This document shows, piece after piece, positions 27,233-37,600 of a stretch of 64,000 nucleotides of DNA (positions within the stretch are counted from its first letter, which is position 1; each line of letters opens with the position of its first letter). The notes under the pieces were generated by a model, which worked only from the letters and a program-made list of their open reading frames with translations, was not told the origin of the DNA and did no database searches. The DNA lies in the NCBI RefSeq assembly GCF_018860705.1, contig NZ_JAHKQA010000039.1, positions 33,616-97,615 on the forward strand. The letters are read 5' to 3'. This DNA comes from Citreicella sp. C3M06. Lineage in GTDB: Bacteria; Pseudomonadota; Alphaproteobacteria; Rhodobacterales; Rhodobacteraceae. The position numbers were made by a program, and so were the translations under genes.

Positions 27233-27577
27233 ATGAATATCACACGTATCGAACCCGGCGCACGTATGAGCCAGGCTGTCGTGCACAACGGCACGATTTA
27301 TCTTGCGGGTCAGGTCGGCGAAGGCGCTGATGTGACCGAACAGAGCAAGGCTGCCCTCCTTGAGGCAGAGCGCCTCCTTGCCGTTGCTGGCTCGGACAAA
27401 TCGCATATTCTCTCGGCCACCATCTGGCTTTCCGACATGTCTCTGTTTGCCGAAATGAACGCGGTCTGGGACGCATGGGTAGACCCGGCCAATCCCCCTG
27501 CTCGCGCCTGCGGTGAGGCCAAGCTTGCAACACCTGACTATCTGGTGGAATTCATGATTGTTGCAGCCGTCTCCTGA
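27233..27577 (+). CDS. RidA family (YjgF/YER057c/UK114) protein
   Basis: 114-residue RidA-family protein, which hydrolyses reactive enamine/imine intermediates formed by PLP enzymes and amino acid oxidases. Signature elements are IEPGARMSQAVVHNGTIYLA, GQVGEG, LLAVAGSDKSHILSATIWLS and the C-terminal NPPARACGEAKLATPDYLVE, which holds the active-site Arg (PARACGEA). The start follows AGGAG, 6 nt upstream. It is the last gene of the plus arm, 119 nt behind the ATPase; its job there would be deaminating intermediates of D-amino acid oxidation (inference). Confidence 0.9.
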   Translation: MNITRIEPGARMSQAVVHNGTIYLAGQVGEGADVTEQSKAALLEAERLLAVAGSDKSHILSATIWLSDMSLFAEMNAVWDAWVDPANPPARACGEAKLATPDYLVEFMIVAAVS

Positions 27578-27587
27578 TCAGACCCAC

Positions 27588-27614
27588 GGGGGCGAGCAAA
27601 GCAACAGCGCCCCC
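27588..27614 (+). terminator. Possible terminator hairpin after RidA
   Basis: GGGGGCG and CGCCCCC form a seven-pair stem with a 13-base loop, 10 nt past the RidA stop. The following sequence (TTCCATCTT) is only weakly T-rich, so it could be a Rho-assisted or inefficient terminator. Confidence 0.45.
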
Positions 27615-27899
27615 CTTCCATCTTCTGCCCCAACGGACGCCCGCCAGCGTTGTCACCAGGCTCAGCACCCATCCCATTGCTGTGCGGGGGCCGGGTGCTT
27701 ATCGATTAAGTCAGCGCCATAGTTCGAAACGGTACACCGGCTGCGATCCGGTAGCGTCCGAGGCTGTTGTTTAATTTCATCGACGCTGCCGGTGCCGGGC
27801 GGGGTGGCCATCGAGGTATCTGCTCGAGGCGGTACATCGCGGCGTCAACCGGCCCCACACGCGGATCATGCGGCGCATGGCCTTGCCGGCCGGTGGTTA

Positions 27900-29140
27900 A
27901 CCAAAACGACAATGGGCCTGTCCGGGCTTTTGGCCATGCCCGACAGGGCGATTTGCTGCGCAGCTTCGCCTAGGAAGTCCTGCAGCTGATGATGTCGACG
28001 GCTTGCTTGGTGCTGGATGGCATGAACGGGCTAATCGGCGTACAACGTGGCGCAATGGCCAGCGCGACAGGGCGCTGGACCCCCGTCTCCGCGGAACCTG
28101 CGGCTGCCCAAGCTACCGCAGGGCAGCGATTTTCCGGGCGTCCTCGCGGTGCGCAAGACGTCCGGGCAGGCGTTGGGTGCCGTCATTCAGGAAGCCCAGA
28201 TCAGCGACGCCTCGACACGGCCCAGTGCAGGCCATGGGGCTGGTCGGCCTTTCGAAAGGCACGGTCTCGAAGCGCTGCAAAGACATCGGTGAACGGGTCG
28301 GCGCGTTCCGGAACCGACCGCTCGCGGGCGAATGGCCCTTTGTCCGGCTGGATGGAACCTGTCTTAAACAACGGCCGGGCGGCCGCATCGTCTCGGTCGC
28401 GGCCACGATCGCCGTGGCGTCCAACACCGAAAGCGGCAGGGAAATCATCCGCTAGGGGCTGAGGTCGCCCGAGGCCGAGCCCGCCTGGATAAAGTTCCTG
28501 CGATCCTGAAAGCCCACGGCCTCGACGGGCTAAAACTGGTGGTCAGCGACGCTCATACGGGTCTGAAAGGGGCTATCGCGCGGGTCTTCGAGGCAAGATG
28601 GCGGCGATGCCGCGTTCCTTGGATGCGCAACGCCTTGGCCCATGTTTCACGCGGTCAGCACAGGGTCGTTACCGCCGCGATCCGCCAGGCCTCCGGGCGA
28701 CCGGGCCGCTCATGCCGCCGGAACAGGGCCCCGGGTGGCCCAAACGCGCCGATCTCATGGACAACACTGACCATGGCCTGCTGGCCTGACCTATCCCCGC
28801 CCCCGCTGGCTCAGGCCGCACAGCACGACCCCGGTTGACCACCCCCCTCTCATGAGGGGCAGGGCAAACCGCGTCCTGCGTCCTTGTCGGGCAACGAAAC
28901 AAGAAGGACAAACGCCGCGTCGGCAGCGTCGGGTTCGGCGGGCAGACGGCGCCCTAGGCTGCCTTGCTGATCCGCCTCGCGCCGCAACGAGGCCTCGATT
29001 CTGCGGGTGATGGGGGCAGGCCGGTTCGAGCAGACCGACGACCGGCAGACCTCGAGCCGCGACAGGATGCTCGAGGCCTTCGCCAAGATCGATAAAGAGG
29101 AAATCGGCCCGCGCCTCAACATAACCATGAAAGCCACCTG
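27900..29140 (+). pseudogene. IS256 family transposase remnant
   Basis: Mutator-type (IS256) DDE transposase broken by many frameshifts and stops. Recognisable pieces in order are: HARQGDLLRSFA and EVLQLMM (27925-27992), GAGWHERANRRTTWRNGQRD (about 28005-28070), QAMGLVGLSKGTVSKRCKDI (28225-28290), and FVRLDGTCLKQRPGGRIVSV (DDE region, 28338-28400, ending IREIIR-like then TAG at 28453). Then come SDAHTGLKGAIARVFEARW and LDAQRLGPCF-type fragments (28540-28650) and a C-terminal fragment RRNEASILRVMGAGRFEQTD to about 29140. Several segments are in different frames, so the element cannot move by itself. Confidence 0.85.
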
Positions 29141-29248
29141 ATCATGACCTCAGGCGAACTCGCAATTTACACCAGCTTGACGGACGTGACCCGATCCAGC
29201 CGGCCTGCAACCGATGCACGTCGATGCCACACCGCGCCACGAACGCAA

Positions 29249-30962
29249 TCAATACGGCGCCAAGTGCTCCACAAGCCTGTTATCTCGCGCCCCATAAGCC
29301 ATTCCAAAAACTGGTTTGATTTGTAACGGTATCGCCATTGAGGGATCCCCAAGCACAAGGCCATTGTTGCGCCGTGACCTGTCACAGCCGACCTTCCTAC
29401 CCTCAAGCAACCCTTCCTCGATCCCTTGCTCGATTGAATGAAGCGCGACCGGAAGCCCGGCCTCCTGCCGTTCCTCATCCATCAGAAGAGAGCAGAGCTT
29501 GACGAAGCTGCGCCCGTTTTCCGGATTGTCGAAGAAAACCCGACCGGGTTCGTTGACCAGTTTACGGCGCCGCAGCCGGGCGGCGAACTCGATGGTATCA
29601 AGCCCTCCCGGCGCGCGGATCCACAGGTTGAGCCGTCCGAGGACGGCGGCATGTCCCACCCTGTAAGGAACCTAGAGACAAGCCGGTTACAACTTTGCCA
29701 GCACCGTTTTGTAACGCACCGAAAGCTGCGGATCTGCTTTTCGTAGCCACCCCTCGAGATGAAATGCGCCTGCGTGCGCTGTTCGTGCCCCGACAGGTTT
29801 CGGATCTGGTAGCGGCGGCAGTTGCGAATGGCCGCAATGACATCGGCATGGGCCGCAACAACGGCGTCCCGACAGATCGCCCTGAGATACTTGGAAAAGC
29901 GACTGACATAGATGACATGTTCGCCCCATTTGCCGCACTCGGCGCCGAAGACTGCCCGATGAAGCGCATCTGGGAATCGTAGTCGTTTTCGATGATGACC
30001 TTGCCGGTGGCGGCGGCCATCTGGTGCAGCCGGACCTTTCCCTGGGTCGACATGCTAACGTTTCCGGGCAGTTGGTGGCTTGGAGTCGTGTAGAGGAGAT
30101 CCGCCGCTTGCGGTATCGCATCCAGCACCAGCCCGCCCTTGTCGAACGGCACCGGGAACAGGCGGGCGCCCGAGCGCGGAAAACTGTGCCGCGCATCCGG
30201 ATAACCGGGGTCTTCGAGGGCGACTTGCGTGCCGGGCCGCATCCTCACCTGAGCAATCATGTGCAAGGCGTGCTGGGTACGCGCGGTCAGCAGGATATTC
30301 TCTGGCCCGGCAAAGATGCCGCGCCTCGGCAGCAGCTCCTTCGGGATCATCTCCGTCAGGAAAGGATCGTCCGCGCCGGAATTGTCATAGACGCTGCAGG
30401 CACGGCGGGGCCCTTCGAAGGCATCGCGCGCCGCCCGCATTCAGGACGAGACGGGAAAGCTCTCGCGCGGCAGCGACGTGGTGATGAACGAATAGCTGAC
30501 GGTGGCATCATTGGCAGAGCGCTTCACCTCGAGCGGGTTGCCCGGCGTGTCGCTCGCGAAGAAATCATGTTGTTATCGCACGCCCGGCACATGGACCGTC
30601 TGCGCGCCCTCTTCGAGCTGCAAAGTTCTGAATTGCTCGTTGACGAACCATCCCGAGCGTTGCGCCGAATAGATCACAGCTTGGGAGTCAAGCTCTTGGT
30701 AGAAGAGTGAAATCGTGTTTATCCCAAGGTTCAGAAGCTGGGAGATTTGCCGTGTTGCGGGGATCTTTCCATGGCGGAAATGACCGTCCTGAAGGGCTCG
30801 AAGGAGGCCGCGACTGACCTGTATGCAGAGTGGCATGTCTGCCCCGTGATCGAGAACACCGTAGCGTCCTGCAACTTCGTCACTGGCCAGTTCGACAGCC
30901 TCTTCCACTCGGTGCTGGCGGGCGGCTGGCTCCAGTCGGGCGTGGTCGGGTGGCCGTCTCAC
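29249..30962 (-). pseudogene. PdxR/MocR-type GntR regulator (HTH + aminotransferase-like domain), degenerate
   Basis: Minus-strand remnant of a MocR-family regulator. The GntR winged helix is readable at 30880-30650 (SRGLLRALQDGHFRHGKIPA, LNLGINTISLFYQELDSQ). A TAA follows (30573) and a TGA 5' of 30440 interrupts the same frame. The fold-I aminotransferase part then continues (ENILLTARTQHALHMIAQVR, VALEDPGYPDARHSFPRSGA, DLLYTTPSHQLPGNVSMS, IIENDYDSQMRF). It loses frame near 29900, and a C-terminal piece (LWIRAPGGLDTIEFAARLRR, EPGRVFFDNPENGR) lies in a third frame at 29610-29500. At least two nonsense changes and two frameshifts. It sits among IS remnants; its former target is unknown. Confidence 0.82.
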
Positions 30963-31333
30963 CGGCGCGAGGCATCCAAGCGACCGTAGGCTCTTGATGC
31001 TCTTCTGCTACCAGCTAAAGTTGTAAAGTCGTCAATATTGATGGACGCAAACATCGCGTCAAAGTAGCATTCCGGACATCATCAGGCGTTCCTGAGCGCA
31101 ACTACCTCGCACTCAGGACTGGAGCGTCGCCCGCCCCGCTGCGCGAGATGAAAGCCTTGCGCCGCGGGCGATTGCTTAACCTGAGCCGGTTGGGGTGAGC
31201 ACGAACATTGCCCAAAGCGCCGCGGGATGAACGTTCAGTGGCACGCCGGCTGCTCAGCCCGGTCGCGGAATTGATCGTCATCAATGCGACATGTCATGAT
31301 GGCCCAGAGTGATAGTCAAGCAACAGGTGCCTC
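30963..31333. other. Gap between the MocR remnant and the DUF2267 fragment
   Basis: About 370 bp with no ORF of recognisable family on either strand. It probably includes the former promoter of the regulator and IS-flank debris. Confidence 0.35.
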
Positions 31334-31620
31334 ATGTCCACGACCGGTATCGCCACGCTCGATCATGCGCCGCAGATTTTCGCCGAATGGCTGAACGAAC
31401 TTTGCGATAATCTCGGCTTTCCGAAGCCGCGCGCCTACATGCTGCTGCACGAGACCCTGCACGACATCCGCGATTTTCTGACCGTCGATCAAGCCGCAGA
31501 TCTGGCGGCGCAGTTGCCGGTTCTGGTGCGCGGCGTGTATTTCGAGGGCTGGAACCCTTCGAAGACACCGGTCAAGCCCTGCAACAAGAGCGATCTGATC
31601 GCGCGGGTGTCTGACGTCAG
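31334..31620 (+). pseudogene. DUF2267 domain protein, 3'-truncated
   Basis: From the ATG at 31334 about 95 residues match the DUF2267 family: FAEWLNELCDNLGFPKPRAY, LLHETLHDIRDFLTVDQAAD, LAAQLPVLVRGVYFEGWNPS and the DLIARV end. After VSDVSS the frame runs into unrelated sequence and stops at 31696. Family members are usually around 130-150 residues with a further conserved part, so the 3' end has been lost, just before the IS6-type remnant that starts near 31695. A short product could still be made. Confidence 0.65.
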
Positions 31621-31693
31621 CTCACCGGGGGCAACACCGCGAAGCATCCGCCTCAGCCCCCGAGCGCCCGTCGAGAATATGGATGATCTGGGG

Positions 31694-31870
31694 TAAAGGA
31701 TAGACCCCGCCGTTGCGGTCTGGCTGATAGTGCGGTTCGCTTTGAGCCTGCGTGAGGTCGGGAAGATGCTGCTCGAACGTGGCATCGGCGTCCTCTACAG
31801 CACTGCCCGGCGCTGGACGGGCAAGTTCGGGCTGTAGTTCGCGAGGAACCTGCGGCATCAAAAGAGGCGG
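31694..31870 (+). pseudogene. IS6 family transposase fragment
   Basis: The plus strand reads RIDPAVAVWLIVRFALSLRE, then VGKMLLERGIGVLYSTARRW, TGKFGL, TAG, FARNLRHQKRR. This is the conserved N-terminal block of IS6-family (IS26/IS6100-like) transposases, in which a LSLRDVEELLxERG-type segment is followed by RRW..KFG..FARNLR. The DDE domain is missing and there is an internal TAG. Dead fragment at the edge of the RTX locus. Confidence 0.75.
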
Positions 31871-32163
31871 GCGTCTGTCATGCCACCACGTCTCACTAGT
31901 GCGTCCAGTTGCATTCACTTTACGCCGCCCGTGGCCTCCCGTTCCCAAGAGCTTTTCGTTCTTGGTGGAAATCGGGCGCTTTGGTAGCATTCCCCCGCAT
32001 GAGATGCGACTGCATCAGCAAGTTGGTAACTGGCAGGTATTTTGTTCAGATGACTTTTTTCATCAAATCAACTGGTCAACGAGACCAGCCGGAATGGGTC
32101 GCCCTGACCACTGTTCCGTTGGAATACACCCGAGTCTTCAGATTTATTGAAGGGGCTGGGTAG

Positions 32164-33993
32164 ATGCCGAATACAGCAATCGCCTTCGATCTTGGCGGCA
32201 GGTATGACGAAAGCTACAATGAAGCCGTCTACAGCGCAGCCGCGGCTTGGGCCGAAGAGACCGGCGGCTCTTACGGTTTCATCGAGACCCAAAGCGAGGC
32301 TCAAAGGGAGCTTATTCTTACGCGCTTCGCACACCGCGGGTATGATCGGATCATATCGGTTGGCTTTGGCTTCGACGAAGCCGTGGAAGAAGTTGCTCCG
32401 CAATTTCCATCGGTCTCTTTCGCCGCAATTGGCGGCCAGGCCACCGGCACGAATGTAACCTCCTATCAGTTCGACCTATCGGCGATGCTCGAGGCAGCGG
32501 GATATCTGGCCGCACAAGCCTCGGAGACAGGACGGATCGGCTTTATCGGCGGAATGTCTACACCTCAGCTGATCGCTGCGTCCGAGGCATACCGAGCCGG
32601 AGCCGAAGCGGGGAACCCGGCTGTCATCGTCGATATCGAGATGACGGGCGATACCCCAACCGCGTGGAACGATCCTGTCCGGGGGGCGGAACTGGCGGCA
32701 GACATGATCGACGGTGGCGTTGATGTCCTGGTCAGCCCTGCAGGCGGAACCACGCGGGGTGTTCTGCAATACGCAAGCGACAATGGCGTCAAGGTGATCG
32801 GGGTCGACATGTACACCCCCGGCGGTTTTTCTGATGTGATGATCACATCTTTCTACCCCGACTGGGGCAGCCATATTCCGGGGCTGCTTTCGGATGAGAC
32901 CATCGCGTCGGGCACTGTCATGCTCGATTTCGAAAACGGTGGCATCGACTATCTGCTAGACATCGAGAATGACCTGTTCACGCAAAGTCTGCGCCGGGAC
33001 CTGGCCGAGTTCACCAATGACGTTGGCGCAGCAGGACCGAGCGCAGGTGCGGACTCGCTGCCCGGCACGGATGGCGGGGATATCATTCGCGCTTTGGCGG
33101 GCGAGGACACCATTGCCGGACTGGGTGGCAATGATCTTCTGGACGGCGGACAGGGGAACGACGATATCCGCGGCAATCAAGGAAATGATACGATATATGG
33201 CCGCGGCGCAAATGACCGAATCGATGGTGGTGTCGGCAATGACAGCATCGAAGGCAATGCAGGGGCCGATACCATCCTTGGCGGGGCGGGGTACGACACG
33301 CTGCGCGGCGGCGACGGAGACGACAGGGTGGTCGGAGGAAATGGCGCAGATCTTGTCTACCTTGGCGGCGGGGCGGATCTGTTCCTGGACAACGGACAAG
33401 CTGCTGCGCACGGAAATGATACGATCCATGGAAACGCGGGCGCTGATACCGTCAGCGGCGGCGGCGGCAACGATCATGCGTTTGGCGGGCAAGGGAATGA
33501 CCGTTTGCTCGGCCGGGCGGGAAATGATCGGCTCGACGGCGGAGCCCAGAATGACACCATGTTTGGCGGCAACGGGAATGACACGATCACCGGTGGCAAT
33601 GGCGCTGACGAGGCCGCGTTGGGCAATGGAAATGATATCTGGATCGACAATGCCCAGGTGGCATTCGGGGATGACGTGGTCTTTGGCGGAAATGGGAATG
33701 ACACGCTGCGGATGGGCGGTGGGAATGACACAGTGAGCGGCGGTGCCGGCCAGGATGTTTTCATCTTTTCGGAACGGATCAACTCCGACACAATCACTGA
33801 CTTCCAGCTTGGTATCGACGAACTTCGGATCGATAGCGAGCTGTGGAATGGCGATCTGACGCAGACACGGCTGGACGCGCTTTCCGAAACTGTGTCTGGA
33901 ACGCTCGTTTTACGACTGGACGAAGGTCACTCGATTACATTGAGCGGGCTCACGTCTAGCGAGACCCTGCTCGACGACATCGTGCTGATCTGA
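32164..33993 (+). CDS. Bmp/PnrA-type ligand-binding domain fused to RTX calcium-binding repeats
   Basis: 609-residue protein. Residues about 4-275 match the Bmp family (ABC-importer purine-nucleoside receptor PnrA and relatives): IAFDLGGRYDESYNEAVYSA at the first strand and helix, then YDRIISVGFGFDEAVEEVAP, VSFAAIGGQATGTNVTSYQF, GRIGFIGGMSTPQLIAASEA, DVLVSPAGGTTRGVLQYASD and VKVIGVDMYTPG. Residues about 305-540 hold roughly 18-20 GGxGxDxUx nonapeptides. The C-terminal ~70 residues (DVFIFSERINSDTITDFQLG, DELRID) are the usual RTX/type I secretion tail. There is no N-terminal signal peptide or lipobox, as expected for type I export and unlike normal Bmp lipoproteins. AAGGGG lies about 9 nt before the ATG. 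No type I secretion genes are nearby. Fold assignments are by eye; ligand unknown. Confidence 0.85.
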   Translation: MPNTAIAFDLGGRYDESYNEAVYSAAAAWAEETGGSYGFIETQSEAQRELILTRFAHRGYDRIISVGFGFDEAVEEVAPQFPSVSFAAIGGQATGTNVTSYQFDLSAMLEAAGYLAAQASETGRIGFIGGMSTPQLIAASEAYRAGAEAGNPAVIVDIEMTGDTPTAWNDPVRGAELAADMIDGGVDVLVSPAGGTTRGVLQYASDNGVKVIGVDMYTPGGFSDVMITSFYPDWGSHIPGLLSDETIASGTVMLDFENGGIDYLLDIENDLFTQSLRRDLAEFTNDVGAAGPSAGADSLPGTDGGDIIRALAGEDTIAGLGGNDLLDGGQGNDDIRGNQGNDTIYGRGANDRIDGGVGNDSIEGNAGADTILGGAGYDTLRGGDGDDRVVGGNGADLVYLGGGADLFLDNGQAAAHGNDTIHGNAGADTVSGGGGNDHAFGGQGNDRLLGRAGNDRLDGGAQNDTMFGGNGNDTITGGNGADEAALGNGNDIWIDNAQVAFGDDVVFGGNGNDTLRMGGGNDTVSGGAGQDVFIFSERINSDTITDFQLGIDELRIDSELWNGDLTQTRLDALSETVSGTLVLRLDEGHSITLSGLTSSETLLDDIVLI

Positions 33994-34641
33994 GCAAGCG
34001 CGTTGGGTTTGCTGTCGTCTGTCCAGAGCGCAGCACCCAACAAGCCTGACAGACTGTGCGGCCTGCCCCATGGCGCAGCGTGGGACGGCGCTGGTCATCA
34101 CGGCAACAGTCGCGCAAGGAACGGTGGCGGCTACCGCCCGGCCCGGCGCTGGGACCGCAAGAGAGCTTTTGGCGTTGATTTGCGAGGTGCCCCGCGGCGC
34201 ATGGGCGACGAAGGTTCATGTCCCGTCACAGCTGGACAGGGGCGCAGCTGGTCAAGGACACCGCCCAATCGACCAGAACTGCCCTGAGACCGCCCTCGAT
34301 CATCGCCCCGGCTGATTGTCCGGTCCGATCCAGACCTGCGTGAGCTCAGGAGGACGCTGCTCGTCCGGTCCAAGTTCGTCAGCGGACCAGATTACTCTCT
34401 TGCCCATGCAAGCAGGTGCTGCCGGTCGAGGGATCGCCAGAGTTCCACGGCACCTTGGCGCCGTCCTGTCGACGGGCGATGACAGATCTCGCGTCAAAGC
34501 CACATCGCGACGAGGAAAAAGACAAGTAAGGAAATAGCAACATTGACCAGGCCATAATCTGGCAACCATAAGTAATGACGAGTCATTTCTCGGTGACATC
34601 CATCACGTATCGCTCGTGAAGGCGACGCCACGATCAGGAAT
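33994..34641. other. 648 bp gap between the two RTX genes, with an IS6-like trace
   Basis: No intact gene. At 34313-34372 the plus strand (LIVRSDPDLRELRRTLLVRS) aligns to the IS6 fragment at 31727-31786, with about 42 of 60 bases identical by eye, so a decayed second copy is likely. The rest has overlapping ORFs without recognisable similarity. The AT-richer end (34520-34640) should hold the promoter of the large RTX gene. Confidence 0.45.
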
Positions 34642-34656
34642 TTGAAGGAATACCTT

Positions 34657-37600
34657 TTGCCTAGCACTTATGGAACCGACGCAGCCGAGCTTATTGTGGG
34701 TTCGGATCTTGACGACAGCCTTTTCGGCCTGGCCGGTGATGACACCTTGCAAGGGCTGACCGGCGATGACCTTCTGGAGGGGGGCGCCGGCAATGACAGC
34801 CTGTCTGGGGGCGGCGGCAACGACACGCTGGCCAGCGGTTATGGCGCCGACACGCTTGATGGCGGATCGGGTGACGACCTGCTTATTGCGGAGCGGCCCA
34901 TTAGCTATGGTGGCCCCCGCCTGTTCATCGGCGGCGACGGTGAAGACACGCTGTCAATGGATCATTACCGGCTGCAGCAGTTGGATCTTGGTGTCGGAAC
35001 GGACATCGAGGCGGTGCATTTTGAGTCCAATATACTGTATGGCACCGAAGGATCGGACATGCTGGACATCAGCGGTGTGCGCGATCTGGTGACATGGTAC
35101 TATAACAGGTTCGAAAACGCCGGGGAGCTCAGTGTCTACCTGTATGACGGTGACGACACCTTCCTTGCAAGTAGCGCTGATGATCGCATTGACGGCGGGT
35201 CGGGGAACGACAGCATCAATGGCGGCGCCGGTTTCGATCGGATATTCGGCGACGATGGCGACGACACGCTGCTGGGAGGCGCGGGTGTCGATGTCCTTTA
35301 TGGCGGCGAGGGGAATGACAGCCTTGCGGGCGGCGATGGCAGCGACCAGCTTTATGACGGCAGCGGCCTTGATACGCTCGACGGCGGCGCGGGCGACGAT
35401 ATGATTCATCTGACCGGCGGATCGGTTGGATCGCCCTCAGGCGTGGTGCTGCAGGGGGGCGATGGCACCGACTCCCTGTCACTGGGGTACGGGTCGTCCG
35501 AGCGATTGACTGTCGACTGGCTGGATCTGGATCCTTCCATGGGGATCGAGGCGCTTTACTCGTCGGTTGATATCGACGGAACGGCTGCGGACAACCTGTT
35601 CGATTTCAGCGCCTTGCAGCAGGTCAGTACACAGGCAATCTCCCTGTTGGCCGGGGATGACACCTTTCTGGGGCAATCGGCGGATGACAGCGTTGATGGC
35701 GGCGATGGCGACGATTTCCTGTCTGCTGGCGCCGGGGATGACACCCTGTCCGGCGGCGAAGGGCAGGACACGCTGGAAGCCGGAGACGGAGATGACTCGC
35801 TGAATGGTCAAGGCGGCGCGGATCTGCTGATCGGGGGCAATGGCAACGATACGTTCGAAAGCAGCGCCGGGGGCGATACCTATCTCGGCGGCGCTGGCGA
35901 CGATGTGTTCCGTGTCTCTGCTGCGCATCTGACAGAGGACAGTGTCTTTGACGGTGCAGAGGGCAACGACAGCATCTATCTGGACGACGGCCAGATCTTT
36001 TGGCTGGATCTTTCGGCAGAGCAGGGCATCGAATGGATGGTAACCAGCCCGACCTTGTTGCGCCTTGAGGGGACAGAGGCCTCGGACCTGATCGACTTGT
36101 CCGGTCTGTCCACCCTGATCGCGGAAGACGGAGACATTTTCCTTCACGCCGGAGATGACAGTTTCGCGGGCCTTTCGCAGGAAAACGGTTTCCACAATCG
36201 GTCGATCGACGATTACGTTGACGGCGGTGCCGGTAACGACAGCATCCGCGGCAATTTCGGGGCGGACACCCTTCTGGGGATGGACGGCAATGATGCCCTG
36301 CAAGGCGGCGTGGGTGCGGACAGCCTTCTTGGTGGGCAGGGCGATGACAGCCTCGATGGCGATGCGGGGATGGACACGTTGTCCGGCGGCGAAGGCAATG
36401 ACAGCCTGACTGGTGGCGACGGTGCGGATACGCTGGATGGGGGCGACGGTGACGACACCCTGCTCGGCGGTCTTGGCGCAGACCTGATGACAAGCGGCGC
36501 TGGCGCGGACAGTCTTGATGGCGGCGAGGGTGACGACACGATCTACGGCTCCGACGGCGCGGACACGATCACCGGCGCAGACGGGCGCGATCTGATCGAC
36601 TATTATAGCTCTGCCGAAGGCATCAGCGTCGATTTCGCCGCGGGCACCTCTTCGGGCGGGCTGGCCGAAGGGGACATCCTGTCGGAACTCGAGGATGTGC
36701 TGGCCAGCGAATATGCGGATGTGGTCGGCGGCAATGACGACGACAACGCCTTCGAGGGCTTCGGCGGTTCCGATGTGCTTATGGGCCGCGGGGGCGATGA
36801 CGTGCTGACCGGGGGCGAGGGCAACGACACCCTCGAAGGTGGCGAGGGAAGCGATGCCCTGAGCGGCGGTAACGGCGTGGACGAACTGGTTTACAGCGCC
36901 GACAGCACCGGAGTTTACGTCGACTTGCGCGAAAACCTCGTGCGGGGCGGCGAAGCGGAAGGCGATACCATCGCGGGATTCGAGGATGTCACCGGCGGGG
37001 CCGGAAATGACACCATCGAAGGCGACGGCTTCAGGAACGTGCTGGTCGGAAACGCCGGCGACGATCAGTTGTCGGGCTTTGCCGGCAATGACTTCCTGGA
37101 GGGCGGATCAGGTGATGACCTGCTTGACGGCGGCGCGCAGAATGACACGATCTTCGGCGGTGACGGCAACGATACAGTCTACGCTGGCAACGGACGGGAT
37201 CACGTTTTTCTAGGCAACGGGGCTGACCTGTTCACCGACGCGGCGCAACAGGGTGAATTCGGCGCAGACACGGTCTGGGGCGGCGACGGAGCGGATACCA
37301 TCAATGGTGCTGGCGGCGCCGATCTGCTGCGCGGCGAAGACGGCAATGATGTCATTGCGGGCGGACAAGACAGCGACACTCTTCAAGGTGGCGACGGCGA
37401 TGACATGCTTGACGGCGGCACGCAGGGCGACGTGCTGTGGGGCGAAGCCGGAGACGACACGCTGCACGGCGGCGGAGGCAATGACAGCCTGAGCGGAGGC
37501 TTCGGCGCCGACGCGCTTTCGGGCGGCAGCGCGCATGATCGCATTTGGGGCGACGAGGGCGATGACACGATCTGGGGCGGTGACGGTCGCGATAGGTCGT

